A stretch of 64,000 bases of DNA, from NCBI RefSeq assembly GCF_017656495.1, contig NZ_JACDNS010000003.1, positions 98,669-162,668 of the forward strand, given 5' to 3'. Positions 8,453 through 16,274 of the stretch are shown here, in pieces. The notes below the pieces were generated by a model, which did no database searches, was not told the DNA's origin, and saw only the letters and a list, made by a program, of their open reading frames with translations. A program made the position numbers and the translations under genes. Position 1 is the stretch's first letter. Each line of letters begins with the position of its first letter. Origin of the DNA: Thermococcus sp. (GTDB lineage: Archaea; Methanobacteriota_B; Thermococci; Thermococcales; Thermococcaceae).

Positions 8453-9344
8453 AAGGCAACTCTGCATCTTCTCCCTTCTCGATTTTATGCAGCTCCTTTC
8501 TATATGCCTCTAGTGGCTTATCTTCCCTTTTGAGGAACCGTGCAAAAGTTAAAGGTTCTTTCTCAAGCTGAGCAAAGAATTCTGGGTAGCGTTTGTCTCT
8601 GATAAGATGATGGTCGAGGATTATCTGAGCGTTGGTCTCTTTTATGATTTCATTTAGATTTTTGAGTCCCGTGTTCCAAGCGTCCTTGACCCTATAACCT
8701 TCCAAATACGTCGGGGGACCCCCCGTGATGAGGACGTCTGGCATCTGTTTTATTATCCAGTCCACGGCTTTTCTATTTAAAAGCTGAATGTCGCTTGCGT
8801 GAACCAATCTCTTCGTTCCATCATCAATCATAACCATGAGGACAAAGCCGAGTTTAGTTCCTTCACTTCCATGGGGAACTGCGGGGGAAAATTCCATTAT
8901 GAAGTCTCCAAAGTCAAAAAATTTCCCATCCGCGTATTCGATCCTTTTGGCTATCTTTTCTGCCTCTTTAAGGAAATTCCAAGCTCTTTTTCGCTGGCTG
9001 AAATTTATGTTCTCCTTTGGATGCTTAATGAGCAAAATTTTTCTCTCATAAATCTCCCTTGCTTTTTCTGGGGATGAGCTCTCATAAATTCCTTCAAAGA
9101 AAGGTGTGTGGTGGTCATAATGATAATGAGAAATTGTAACTATATCCGCTTTTTTGGCATAGGATTGGATTTTCTCCCTTGCTTTCATCAATGCTTCGAG
9201 CTCAGCTTTTGCTGGGGGTAAAGAGTATCGTTTGGGTCCTAAGGCTGCACCTGGGTCAATCAAAATTCCAGTTTTATCAATTTTAACATAAGTGGCCAGA
9301 CTCCTAACACCCAAGCTCTCAGATGCTAAGGGGATGATTTTCAT
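8442..9344 (-). CDS. MBL-fold metallohydrolase, UPF0282 family
   Basis: 300 residues with the metallo-beta-lactamase motif HYHYDHH near residues 77-83, preceded by the GILIDPGAALGPKRY strand at the N-terminus, as in the archaeal UPF0282 family. Two metals would activate water for phosphodiester, lactone or thioester hydrolysis; the substrate is unknown. Start ATG at 9344; a longer in-frame extension overlaps the aor coding sequence antisense-free but has no family similarity and is rejected. Downstream of aor in the same direction with a 61-bp gap. Confidence 0.85.
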   Translation of the reverse strand: MKIIPLASESLGVRSLATYVKIDKTGILIDPGAALGPKRYSLPPAKAELEALMKAREKIQSYAKKADIVTISHYHYDHHTPFFEGIYESSSPEKAREIYERKILLIKHPKENINFSQRKRAWNFLKEAEKIAKRIEYADGKFFDFGDFIMEFSPAVPHGSEGTKLGFVLMVMIDDGTKRLVHASDIQLLNRKAVDWIIKQMPDVLITGGPPTYLEGYRVKDAWNTGLKNLNEIIKETNAQIILDHHLIRDKRYPEFFAQLEKEPLTFARFLKREDKPLEAYRKELHKIEKGEDAELPFKI

Positions 9345-9405
9345 AAGACCACCAAGAAAAGAACTGCAGAGGAAAATAAAAAGGCAACGGTGAAAAAGAG
9401 AAAAA

Positions 9406-11223
9406 TCAAGCAAACTCTTCAAGTCCAAGCTCCTTGATCTTCTCCTCTGGGATCTTTCCGTCCTCTGTCCATCCTCTGAACTTGTAGTACCTTGGAAGCA
9501 TCTCCTTGAGTCTAACGACGTGTCCCTTGTTTGGTCCTGACTTAACGGGCTCCTCAAGGAGTCTCTTTGGCAATGTGTCCTCCTTGAGTGGGTCAAGTCC
9601 GGCTTTGAGGTTGAAGAGCCTCTCTGCGTTCCAGATTCTCTCACCGATCTTGAGATATTCCTCAGTTGTGAAGTCCCAGCCGAGAGCTGCGTTGAGCAGG
9701 TCTCTGTAGTCATCAGCTCCAAGACCGAATGTTGTGAAGAGACATAATCCTGCTGCATCAATTAATGCTGTTAAGTCTTGGAAGAGGATGACCATCTTCA
9801 CTTTCTCGTCGCTTATGTCGTGTGGATCCATCTTGTATGGGTATCCTAAGATTTCTGGGCTGATCATGTACTGCTTGATGTGACAGCCACCTCTGTTGTT
9901 TGTTGCATAACCTAGTCCGTGACCTTCGGCACCTCTTGGGTCATAGGCTGGAAGCTCTTGCTTCTTAACACCCATGAAGTACTCGACACCGTTAAACTTC
10001 TCAGCGAGTCTGTAACCACCTTCAGCCAAGATGTCTCCAAAGCCCTCTCTGAATGTCAGCTTTTCAATGTAGTAGTGCAGAACTTCAGTGTTTCCAAACC
10101 TGAGTGGTGGAGCATCTCCTATGTCTTCGGGCTTTATGAGGCCTCTCTCATAGAGCTCCATTGCTGTTGCCAAGGTACCACCTGTTGAGATTGTATCTAG
10201 TCCATACTCGTCACATAAGTGGTTTGCCTCAATTATGCTTGCAAGGTCATTGATTCCCAAGTGTGCACCGAGAGCCCAAATGCTCTCATACTCTGGGCCT
10301 TCAGTCTCTCCAAGGGTTGGGAGAACGTTAACTCTTCCACATCCAATTGGACATGCGAAACATGGCTTGTTCCTCTTGAGGTACTTTGCCCTCATGGCTT
10401 CACCACTCTGTTCTTCGGCATACTCGAATTGGCTCTCTTGGAAGTTTCTTGTTGGGTAGAGACCGTTTGAATTGATGATGTTAACCAGAACTGCAGTTCC
10501 ATAGTTTGGCAGTCCGCCACCAGCAACCGGGTCTTTCTTGAGCTTCTCAATCTTCTCCTTAACAACGCTTGTGAATTTCTGCCTGTCAGCGATCTCAACT
10601 CTCTTGTGTCCTCTTACGACAACAGCCTTAAGGTTCTTTGATCCCATTACAGCACCAACACCGCCTCTACCTGCTGCTCTGTGTCCGTTGTTCATCACGG
10701 CAGCGAATCTGACTAAGTTTTCACCAGCTGGTCCAATTGATGCGATCTGTACCCTCTTGTCTCCAACTTCCTCTGTGAGAATCTTCTCTGTCTCGCTGAC
10801 GACTTTGCCCCACACGTGTGAGGCATCCCTCAGCTCAACTTGGTCATCATTTATGTAGAGGTAAACGGGGTGGTCAGCTTTTCCTTCAAAGATTATCGCA
10901 TCCCATCCGGCAAACTTGAGCTCTGCACCGAAGAATCCACCAGAGTTTGCCATTGCGATATAACCTGTTAGTGGGCTCTTTGTGATGACCATGTATCTAC
11001 CGCCTGTTGGGGCGGTTGTTCCTGTTAGTGGACCTGTTGCAAAGATTAACTTGTTCTCTGGGCTGAATGGGTCAACCTTGGGATCCATTTCTTTGAGAAG
11101 GTAGTAGATTCCGAAACCTCTGGTTCCAAGCCACTTCTTGGCAAATTTCTCATCAATTTTTTCTTCACTAATCTTTCCTGTTGTCAAGTTTACCCTCAAA
11201 ATTTTGCCTTGGTATCCGAACAT
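9406..11223 (-). CDS. aor: Tungsten aldehyde:ferredoxin oxidoreductase
   Basis: 605 residues, the same length as P. furiosus AOR and very similar throughout (GPLTGTTAPTGGRY, AAGRGGVGAVMGSKNLKA, AYDPRGAEGHG). Cysteines of CFACPIGC (near 288, 291, 295) and of AGLCLF (near 494) match the four [4Fe-4S] ligands of the crystallised enzyme; the tungsten bis-pterin site is formed by the conserved glycine-rich stretches. It oxidises aldehydes from amino acid breakdown to acids, reducing ferredoxin, in the cytosol. AGGAGG precedes the ATG at 11223; a TATA-like CATAAAATATC lies near 11262-11272. Codon use is more GC-rich than its neighbours, as for a highly expressed gene. Confidence 0.97.
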   Translation of the reverse strand: MFGYQGKILRVNLTTGKISEEKIDEKFAKKWLGTRGFGIYYLLKEMDPKVDPFSPENKLIFATGPLTGTTAPTGGRYMVITKSPLTGYIAMANSGGFFGAELKFAGWDAIIFEGKADHPVYLYINDDQVELRDASHVWGKVVSETEKILTEEVGDKRVQIASIGPAGENLVRFAAVMNNGHRAAGRGGVGAVMGSKNLKAVVVRGHKRVEIADRQKFTSVVKEKIEKLKKDPVAGGGLPNYGTAVLVNIINSNGLYPTRNFQESQFEYAEEQSGEAMRAKYLKRNKPCFACPIGCGRVNVLPTLGETEGPEYESIWALGAHLGINDLASIIEANHLCDEYGLDTISTGGTLATAMELYERGLIKPEDIGDAPPLRFGNTEVLHYYIEKLTFREGFGDILAEGGYRLAEKFNGVEYFMGVKKQELPAYDPRGAEGHGLGYATNNRGGCHIKQYMISPEILGYPYKMDPHDISDEKVKMVILFQDLTALIDAAGLCLFTTFGLGADDYRDLLNAALGWDFTTEEYLKIGERIWNAERLFNLKAGLDPLKEDTLPKRLLEEPVKSGPNKGHVVRLKEMLPRYYKFRGWTEDGKIPEEKIKELGLEEFA

Positions 11224-11398
11224 ATTTGGAACCTCCTAAATGCTTTCAGAATGATTTTAGATATTTTATGGCTAATAAATTTGACGAAAGCAAAGGCGTT
11301 TATTGACGAAGATATTGTTAAATTGATTTGTTTGCATACCTATTATGATAAAAACAAAACCAAAGAACTTAACAATTAGAAACAATTTGATTTCTTAG

Positions 11399-12529
11399 CT
11401 ACCAGAAACCTTTAACACCTTTTTCTGGAATGGGACACATGACAATTCTTCTGGCCCATAAACAATCGCCACAACTTGGAGTGTTGCTCCAGCAATCCGC
11501 ATTTGTGTCTTCAACAAAGCTGCATGAATCAACAAGTGGGCAGTCTGTGCATGAGGGGTATAAGGCATTTTTTACAACAAATCTAAACCATGTATAGTCC
11601 CTACTTGTCCATATTTCCTTGAGAGACTTTTCTTTAACATTTCCGAAGGAATAGGCATATACTTTCTTTTCTCTACCAAAGATTATCTCTGGATATGTGT
11701 GGAGGAAGCGGTAGCAAGGAGCAACTTCTCCGTCCCACCTTATAACTGCAACATTCTTCTCTACAAAATCACAATGTCTTTCTGTTCTTAATTGAAATTC
11801 TGGTAGCTTGAGGAGGAACTGCTTGTAAGCTTTGGCATAGAGTTCATCGATGTAAGGTTGCAAATTAACACTTCCATCGTAGACTATCTGATTCGCATGC
11901 TTCTTTTCTATTGGGATTATGTTTGAAAAGAGTAAGACATCTATGCCTAAATCTCCAAGATAATCCGCTATATGAGGCATTTGCCAGTAGTTTTCTTTTG
12001 TTACAACGACTTCAACACCTATGTGGGGGAAGTCTTTTCTTTGGCGCTTTTTTTCTTCAATAATCTTCTTTATTCGATCAACAGCGACACTCGGCATTAT
12101 ATGTCCAATTCTGGTCTCTTGGGTTGGTATTGCATCAAGCGAAATGTAGATTAAGTCCACATCTAACTCTACAAGTTCTTTGATTCTCTTATCTGTGAGA
12201 AGGAATCCATTGGTTGACATTCCAAATGCGTAGCCTCTCTTTTTGACTTCTTTTACCATGTCCATGAAGCGCGGATGAACTGTTGGCTCCCCTATACCTC
12301 CGAAATATATCATCCCGAGCTCTGGAAATTCCTCCGCATCATCAAGGATTTTTAAGAAAAGATTATAGTCCATATCCCCCTCTTCATCTTCCCAGTACTG
12401 CTTAAAGCACATCTCGCATCTCAAATTGCACCGATTTGTTATTTCAATGTAAAGGTACTTTAAATCTGGCTCCTTTGGAATTAAAATCAAACTATTATCA
12501 AAGGTGAACCTGTGCATTTTGTCTTTCAT
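11399..12529 (-). CDS. cmo: Radical SAM/SPASM protein, Cmo-type AOR partner
   Basis: 376 residues. C34-x3-C38-x2-C41 is the radical SAM cluster motif; GGIGEPTVHP near 96 binds SAM. The C-terminal third holds a cysteine-rich SPASM/twitch region (CTDCPLVDSC, CWSN, CGDC, MCP) for auxiliary Fe-S clusters. In P. furiosus a similar gene (cmo, cofactor-modifying) lies before aor, so it probably matures the tungstopterin or AOR. The start at 12529 is chosen because the only good TATA box (12565-12573) puts transcription initiation near 12543, inside the longer frame that begins at 12559; GGTGG precedes 12529. Confidence 0.88.
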   Translation of the reverse strand: MKDKMHRFTFDNSLILIPKEPDLKYLYIEITNRCNLRCEMCFKQYWEDEEGDMDYNLFLKILDDAEEFPELGMIYFGGIGEPTVHPRFMDMVKEVKKRGYAFGMSTNGFLLTDKRIKELVELDVDLIYISLDAIPTQETRIGHIMPSVAVDRIKKIIEEKKRQRKDFPHIGVEVVVTKENYWQMPHIADYLGDLGIDVLLFSNIIPIEKKHANQIVYDGSVNLQPYIDELYAKAYKQFLLKLPEFQLRTERHCDFVEKNVAVIRWDGEVAPCYRFLHTYPEIIFGREKKVYAYSFGNVKEKSLKEIWTSRDYTWFRFVVKNALYPSCTDCPLVDSCSFVEDTNADCWSNTPSCGDCLWARRIVMCPIPEKGVKGFW

Positions 12530-12564
12530 ACTCCACCACTGAATAGAAAAAAGATTCATCTGAA

Positions 12565-12573
12565 TATATAAAC
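12565..12573 (-). promoter_or_regulatory. TATA box of the cmo gene
   Basis: On the minus strand AAAGTTTATATA reads as a strong BRE/TATA element. Initiation about 26 bp downstream (near 12543) leaves a short leader to ATG 12529. This decides the start codon. Confidence 0.6.
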
Positions 12574-12630
12574 TTTAGGCAACAAAGTTGACCTCTAGAT
12601 TTTTAAGCTGAAATTAATAACTTGTGCTGA

Positions 12631-12708
<78 letters not shown>

Positions 12709-12717
12709 GCAAATTTT

Positions 12718-12734
12718 TCAACAACTCCTGTTGA
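12718..12734 (+). terminator. Hairpin in the tRNA-Arg trailer
   Basis: Just after the CCA and a T tract (AAATTTTTC) lies TCAACA-ACTCC-TGTTGA, a perfect 6-bp stem. The T tract alone could end archaeal transcription; the hairpin may add to this or help 3' processing. The first trailer bases (AGCAAA...TTTTC) resemble those after tRNA-Val. Confidence 0.4.
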
Positions 12735-12759
12735 TGGGATACAAAAGCGGTGAAGTGAA

Positions 12760-13560
12760 ATGGCGATCTACTTCATAGGGTTGGGATTATATGATGAAAA
12801 GGACATCACGCTCAAGGGTCTTGAGATAGCGAGAAAATGTGATCTAGTCTTTGCAGAATTTTACACATCTCTGCTTGCAGGAACAAGGATAGAGAAAATC
12901 GAGGAGCTGATTGGAAAGCCAATTAGAGTTTTAAATAGGGAGGAGGTAGAGCTACATTTTGAGAGGATTGTACTAAGTGAGGCTAAAAACAAAGATGTGG
13001 CATTTTTAACAGCTGGTGATCCGATGGTGGCAACAACTCATGCCGATTTAAGAATTAGGGCAAAGCAAATGGGAATTGAAAGCTATGTAATCCACGCTCC
13101 TTCCATTTACTCAGCTGTTTCAATCACAGGCTTGCAGATTTACAAGTTTGGTAAAAGCGCAACAGTTGCTTACCCTGAAAAGAATTGGTTCCCAACGAGC
13201 CACTACGATGTGATAAAGGAGAACAAGGAAAGGGGACTTCACACATTGCTTTTCCTCGATATAAAAGCTGATCAAGGGAGATATATGACAGCAAACGAAG
13301 CGATGGAGATTCTTCTCCAAGTTGAAGAGATGAAGAAGCAGAATGTGTTTACGCCTGAAACTTTTGTGGTGGTTCTTGCAAGGGCTGGCTCACTCAATCC
13401 TACACTTAAAGCTGGTTATGTGAAAGACATGATAAAAGAAGACTTTGGAAAGCAACCCCACATAATGGTAGTTCCGGGAAGACTTCACATCGTTGAGAAG
13501 GAGTATCTTGTAGCATTTGCCGATGCTCCGGAAGAGATACTTAGGCGGAGAGATTTATAG
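12760..13560 (+). CDS. dphB: Diphthine synthase
   Basis: 266 residues. SAM-dependent methyltransferase of diphthamide synthesis, modifying the translocation-factor aEF-2 histidine. The tetrapyrrole-methylase fold is evident: MAIYFIGLGLYDEKDIT at the N-terminus, FLTAGDPMVATTH near residue 87, HAPSIYSAVSITGLQIYKFG near 110 and LDIKADQGRYMT near 165 match archaeal DphB over the full usual length. GGTGAAGTGAA precedes ATG 12760. It lies between tRNA-Arg and tRNA-Val on the same strand, a translation-oriented cluster. Confidence 0.95.
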   Translation: MAIYFIGLGLYDEKDITLKGLEIARKCDLVFAEFYTSLLAGTRIEKIEELIGKPIRVLNREEVELHFERIVLSEAKNKDVAFLTAGDPMVATTHADLRIRAKQMGIESYVIHAPSIYSAVSITGLQIYKFGKSATVAYPEKNWFPTSHYDVIKENKERGLHTLLFLDIKADQGRYMTANEAMEILLQVEEMKKQNVFTPETFVVVLARAGSLNPTLKAGYVKDMIKEDFGKQPHIMVVPGRLHIVEKEYLVAFADAPEEILRRRDL

Positions 13561-13562
13561 CG

Positions 13563-13577
13563 AAAGCTTTATATTTT
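13563..13577 (+). promoter_or_regulatory. Promoter of tRNA-Val
   Basis: AAAGCTTTATATTTT, a near-ideal Thermococcales BRE/TATA element, starts two bases after the dphB stop. Initiation about 26 bp on, near 13598, is just before the tRNA 5' end. Confidence 0.75.
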
Positions 13578-13603
13578 TCGCTCTTTTCATTATTGCCGGG
13601 AAT

Positions 13604-13681
13604 GGGCCCGTGGTCTAGACTGGTTATGACGCCGCCCTCACAAGGCGGAGGTCCGGGGTTCGAATCCCCGCGGGCCCACCA
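13604..13681 (+). tRNA. tRNA-Val(CAC)
   Basis: Cloverleaf with acceptor GGGCCCG/CGGGCCC (13604-13610, 13671-13677), anticodon stem CCGCC/GGCGG around loop CTCACAA with anticodon CAC (13639-13641), T loop TTCGAAT, discriminator A (13678) and encoded CCA ending at 13681. It has the normal T33. A MITE-like element starts two bases after the CCA. Confidence 0.97.
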
Positions 13682-13682
13682 G

Positions 13683-13948
13683 CAAACTTTTCGTCAAAAA
13701 AGTTTGATCAAAATTTGTTTATCCTTCTCCAAATGCTGCTCTTCGGATGGATTCTTAACCAATTGACACTCCTTTTAGGGTTTCACTCAAAAAGTGTACA
13801 ACGGACGCAAAAAGAAAAGAAACTACTTTAAGAGAATTATATAACTGAATCCATGCTAACTTGATATGACTTCTAGAGGATAAAGGAACTTTTCGCACTC
13901 TTCAGGCGATCTAGACATTTTGATCAAACTTTGCGCAAGCAAAGTTTG
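13683..13948. mobile_element. MITE-like element with 32-bp imperfect terminal inverted repeats
   Basis: The two ends are inverted copies. A perfect 16-bp match (AAAGTTTGATCAAAAT at 13699-13714 against its reverse complement at 13917-13932) is flanked outwards by 8 variable bases and a second matching 8 bp (CAAACTTT and its complement). Each end also folds on itself: CAAACTTTT/AAAAGTTTG (13683-13706) and CAAACTTTGC-GCAA-GCAAAGTTTG (13925-13948). The 202-bp interior has no convincing ORF (only a 32-codon frame from about 13731). No clear target-site duplication is visible. This element and its short flank fill the 318-bp gap between tRNA-Val and the zinc-finger gene. Confidence 0.6.
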
Positions 13949-13954
13949 TTAGTA

Positions 13955-13980
13955 AAGCTTAAAAATCAAGCTTAAAAATC
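13955..13980 (+). promoter_or_regulatory. Duplicated 13-bp TATA unit before the zinc-finger gene
   Basis: AAGCTTAAAAATC occurs twice head-to-tail (13955-13967 and 13968-13980), each a plausible TATA box. The first would start transcription near 13987, giving a short leader with GGTGGAG; the second near 14000, giving a leaderless message. Confidence 0.55.
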
Positions 13981-13999
13981 AAAGCACGGGGGTGGAGAG

Positions 14000-14143
14000 A
14001 TGGCGGTGTTGAAAGCAATAAAGGTCAAGGACAGGGATGGTGAGATATTCTTCAGATGCCCAAGATGTGGGATGGTCTTTAAGAGGAGCAAAGATTATAT
14101 CAAGCACATAAACAGAGCACACGGCCATCTCTTCAAGAAGTGA
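14000..14143 (+). CDS. 47-residue C2H2 zinc-finger protein
   Basis: ATG 14000 follows GGGGGTGGAGAG, an excellent Shine-Dalgarno. The protein is a single classical zinc finger: C20-x2-C23-x12-H36-x4-H41 with the hydrophobic F27 and I34 positions, flanked by lysine-rich ends. It probably binds DNA or RNA; Thermococcales encode several such minimal fingers, but no function is known to me. It has its own doubled promoter and is followed by a perfect hairpin. Confidence 0.85.
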   Translation: MAVLKAIKVKDRDGEIFFRCPRCGMVFKRSKDYIKHINRAHGHLFKK

Positions 14144-14148
14144 GTCCT

Positions 14149-14170
14149 TTTCTTAATTTTTATTAAGAAA
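14149..14170 (+). terminator. Hairpin after the zinc-finger gene
   Basis: TTTCTTAAT-TTTT-ATTAAGAAA is a perfect 9-bp stem with a four-T loop, beginning five bases after the stop codon. Its T-rich upper strand is the usual archaeal termination signal. Confidence 0.45.
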
Positions 14171-14191
14171 AAAGCAAAAATTCTAAAGGGG

Positions 14192-14242
14192 ATGAGGAAA
14201 CAGCCAGGACCCTGAGTTGTGATGAGCGGTTGGGCTTTCCGA
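14192..14242 (+). ncRNA. Candidate C/D box guide sRNA
   Basis: A GC-rich 51-bp block in an AT-rich gap shows the four-box order of archaeal 2'-O-methylation guides: box C ATGAGGA (14192-14198, one mismatch from RTGATGA), 13-nt guide, box D' CTGA (14212-14215), 4-nt spacer, box C' TGATGA (14220-14225), 13-nt guide, box D CCGA (14239-14242, variant of CTGA). The two guides have equal length, as expected, and short G/C flanks could form the terminal stem. The proteins that bind such RNAs (Nop5, fibrillarin) are encoded at 29.6-31.6 kb. Targets cannot be named from the sequence. It lies between two genes and ends just before the stop of the minus-strand regulator. Confidence 0.5.
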
Positions 14243-14246
14243 CCGA

Positions 14247-15266
14247 CTACTCCTTAAGATTTATCTCCTTTATCAGCTTTACTATAAAGGTCTTCCCAAC
14301 TTTTTCCCTTGTCACAAGCTGCTTTTTCTCGAGCTCCTGGACTATTCTGCTCACAGTAGGTCTCGAATATCCAGTCAGCTCTGGCAAGTCCTCCTGCTTG
14401 ACTTTTCCACCTTTCTCAAGTATTGCTTTAACAACTATCCTTTCCTTTTCAGTTAGCACCTCAATTGGAACTCTGTTTGCTGCCCACTTCTTCTTTGCCC
14501 AGTAGAGAATTATTGGGACGGCAATTGCAAGAGATAGCACAGCACCTATAACAACCCACGGAATTGGGGAAGGTTCTTTTGGTGGTGTTATCGTAATTGT
14601 TACATTTTTGCCATACCAGAACACCGAATATCCCATCTCCTCAAGTTTTTTCTCAATTTCCGGTGATAGTCCAGCACCAATCATTATAACTTGCTTTGGA
14701 TGGAGTTTTTTAAGTCCTTGGATAGCAAATTCTGACAAATCATTTTCTAGAGTTAAGAGAAGTGGGTAACCATAATTCATTGCAAATCTTGCTGCAGCTA
14801 ACGCTGAACCATAATCCAGTGCACTCGCCAAAACAACTGTATCTGCACCATCTGGGTAAAAATGAAGAGCCAGTTTTTCAGCAGTCTCTGTCCTGACATC
14901 TCCCCCTATTCTTGTAACGCTGAACCCAAGCGACAAAAGCTCATCTTCAACTTCCTTACTCACTGCATTTGAGTTTCCAATGATCAAGACATTTTTCCAT
15001 CCAAACTGCACATATGACTGCAGTTGAGCCTTTGTTTTATCATCAAGCGTTTTGGGATTTACAGGGAGAATTGGGATGTCAAGCTTTTTAGAATAGGGAA
15101 GAGCCACAATGTAGTCAATTAGGTCATCGTTCCTAACAATTATTAAATCGTATTGATGAGTGTTTTCCTGCGCTTTTACAGGAAGAAGAGTGAAGCTCAC
15201 CAGAGACACTGCCAGCAATATGAGCAGTGAAAGTGAAATCCAGACTTTATTCTTCAATCTTATCAC
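14247..15266 (-). CDS. Membrane-spanning regulator: extracellular cell-wall-binding-repeat domain plus cytosolic winged helix
   Basis: 339 residues. A signal or anchor helix at 9-32 ends in a plausible cleavage site (VKAQ). The exported region (about 38-215) contains CWB2-like units with motifs such as VLIIGNSNAVSKEVEDEL and VIMIGAGLSPEIEKKL, each preceded by a GG-aspartate or alanine strand. A second helix near 233-256 (IPWVVIGAVLSLAIAVPIIL) crosses back, and residues 265-335 are a MarR/TrmB-like winged helix (VKQEDLPELTGYSRPTVSRIVQELEKKQLV). So an outside sensor is fused to a DNA-binding domain, a one-component membrane regulator. Target genes unknown. Confidence 0.82.
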   Translation of the reverse strand: MIRLKNKVWISLSLLILLAVSLVSFTLLPVKAQENTHQYDLIIVRNDDLIDYIVALPYSKKLDIPILPVNPKTLDDKTKAQLQSYVQFGWKNVLIIGNSNAVSKEVEDELLSLGFSVTRIGGDVRTETAEKLALHFYPDGADTVVLASALDYGSALAAARFAMNYGYPLLLTLENDLSEFAIQGLKKLHPKQVIMIGAGLSPEIEKKLEEMGYSVFWYGKNVTITITPPKEPSPIPWVVIGAVLSLAIAVPIILYWAKKKWAANRVPIEVLTEKERIVVKAILEKGGKVKQEDLPELTGYSRPTVSRIVQELEKKQLVTREKVGKTFIVKLIKEINLKE

Positions 15267-15303
15267 CAGAATAAAGCTAAAAGAAAAGAGTTTAAAAGGT
15301 TTT

Positions 15304-15981
15304 TCAAAGCTCGAAGGTTTCTCCAGGCTTGAGGATTATGACTTCTGCTTTGTTGCCAACAAGCTTCTTAAATTCTTCTGGATCTTGTGCAATTGGTGGC
15401 CAAGTGTTGTAGTGCATTGGAATTACATATTTGGGCTTTAACAATTCGACAGCCTTTGCTGCTTCTTTTGGTCCCATTGTGAAGTGCCCTCCGATTGGGA
15501 GCAAAGCGACATCAATTCCATAAAGCTCGGCAAATAGCTCCATGTCCTTAAAGACGTAAGTATCTCCAGCATGGTAGATTTTTACTCCATCGATTTCTAC
15601 AATATATCCACAAGCATTGCCTACCATGAAGCCCTCCTCTGCTCCGCTTGAATGCCAGGCTGGGACTTGGACGATCTTAACCCCATCTATCTCAGTTGGT
15701 CCATAGTTCATTCCAATTGTTGTTATGCCTTTATTTTTCTCAACGAGGTAGTTTGCTATGTCATACATTGCCACAATTTTTGCTCCAGTTTTCTGTGCGA
15801 TTTTCACAGCATCACCAACGTGGTCGCCATGCATGTGGGTGACTAGGATCAAATCAACCTTGTCAAAGTCCTCGGGCTTTACAGCTGCAGTGGGATTTCC
15901 TGTTAAGAATGGATCAATGAGGATTTTCTTACTTCCCTCGATCTCAAAGGCTGCATGTCCTAAAAACCTTATCTTCACCAT
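15304..15981 (-). CDS. MBL-fold metal-dependent hydrolase, UPF0173 family
   Basis: 225 residues. THMHGDHVGD near residue 52 is the metal motif; HAGDT and MHYNTWP near 145 and 190 add the remaining ligands. This length and order match UPF0173, a widespread soluble hydrolase family without firm substrate. GGAGGTGATAAAG just before ATG 15981 sets the start. Follows the direction of the membrane regulator gene with a 37-bp gap, so the two may share a transcript. Confidence 0.88.
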   Translation of the reverse strand: MVKIRFLGHAAFEIEGSKKILIDPFLTGNPTAAVKPEDFDKVDLILVTHMHGDHVGDAVKIAQKTGAKIVAMYDIANYLVEKNKGITTIGMNYGPTEIDGVKIVQVPAWHSSGAEEGFMVGNACGYIVEIDGVKIYHAGDTYVFKDMELFAELYGIDVALLPIGGHFTMGPKEAAKAVELLKPKYVIPMHYNTWPPIAQDPEEFKKLVGNKAEVIILKPGETFEL

Positions 15982-16274
15982 CTTTATCACCTCCAGAAGC
16001 CCCATCAGAAATAATAACAAAAGATTACTTAAACGTTTCGAAAAGCCAGCTAAAAATTTTTAGGATGAGAGGTATGTGTGGTATTGTTTTGGGTTTGTTG
16101 ATGTCTATCTAAATGAAAGATTTCCAAGTAAAACTTTACATATCTTTGCACATTAGTGTTGTTTTTGCCTCATCAGAGAATATTCTCCTTTATTTGTGCT
16201 CAAAAACGTCTAACTGTCTGTTTTCGGAAAACTTATATAGACTTTTACCGATGTAAAATTCGGTGATTGTAAAA
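15982..16274. other. Divergent intergenic region
   Basis: 293 bp separate the UPF0173 gene and the aryl-CoA operon. It is AT-rich and carries the promoter of the operon at its right end. A 15-codon frame at about 16066 reads MRGMCGIV and is not credible as a gene. Nothing else stands out. Confidence 0.6.
16231..16240 (+). promoter_or_regulatory. TATA box of the acdA-iorA-iorB operon
   Basis: ACTTATATAG preceded by GGAAA (BRE-like). Initiation near 16261 leaves about a dozen leader bases containing GGTGAT before ATG 16275. Confidence 0.65.

Noticed and set aside
9345..9761. 417-bp in-frame N-terminal extension of the UPF0282 gene
   Set aside because: It overlaps aor, is serine/arginine-rich and unlike the family; the family start MKIIPLASES at 9344 is clear.
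13731..13829. 32-codon frame inside the MITE-like element
   Set aside because: No Shine-Dalgarno and no recognisable protein; the segment is explained as element interior.
16066..16113. Mini-frame reading MRGMCGIV, resembling the start of class II glutamine amidotransferases
   Set aside because: Only 15 codons, no continuation in other frames, and the similarity rests on five residues.
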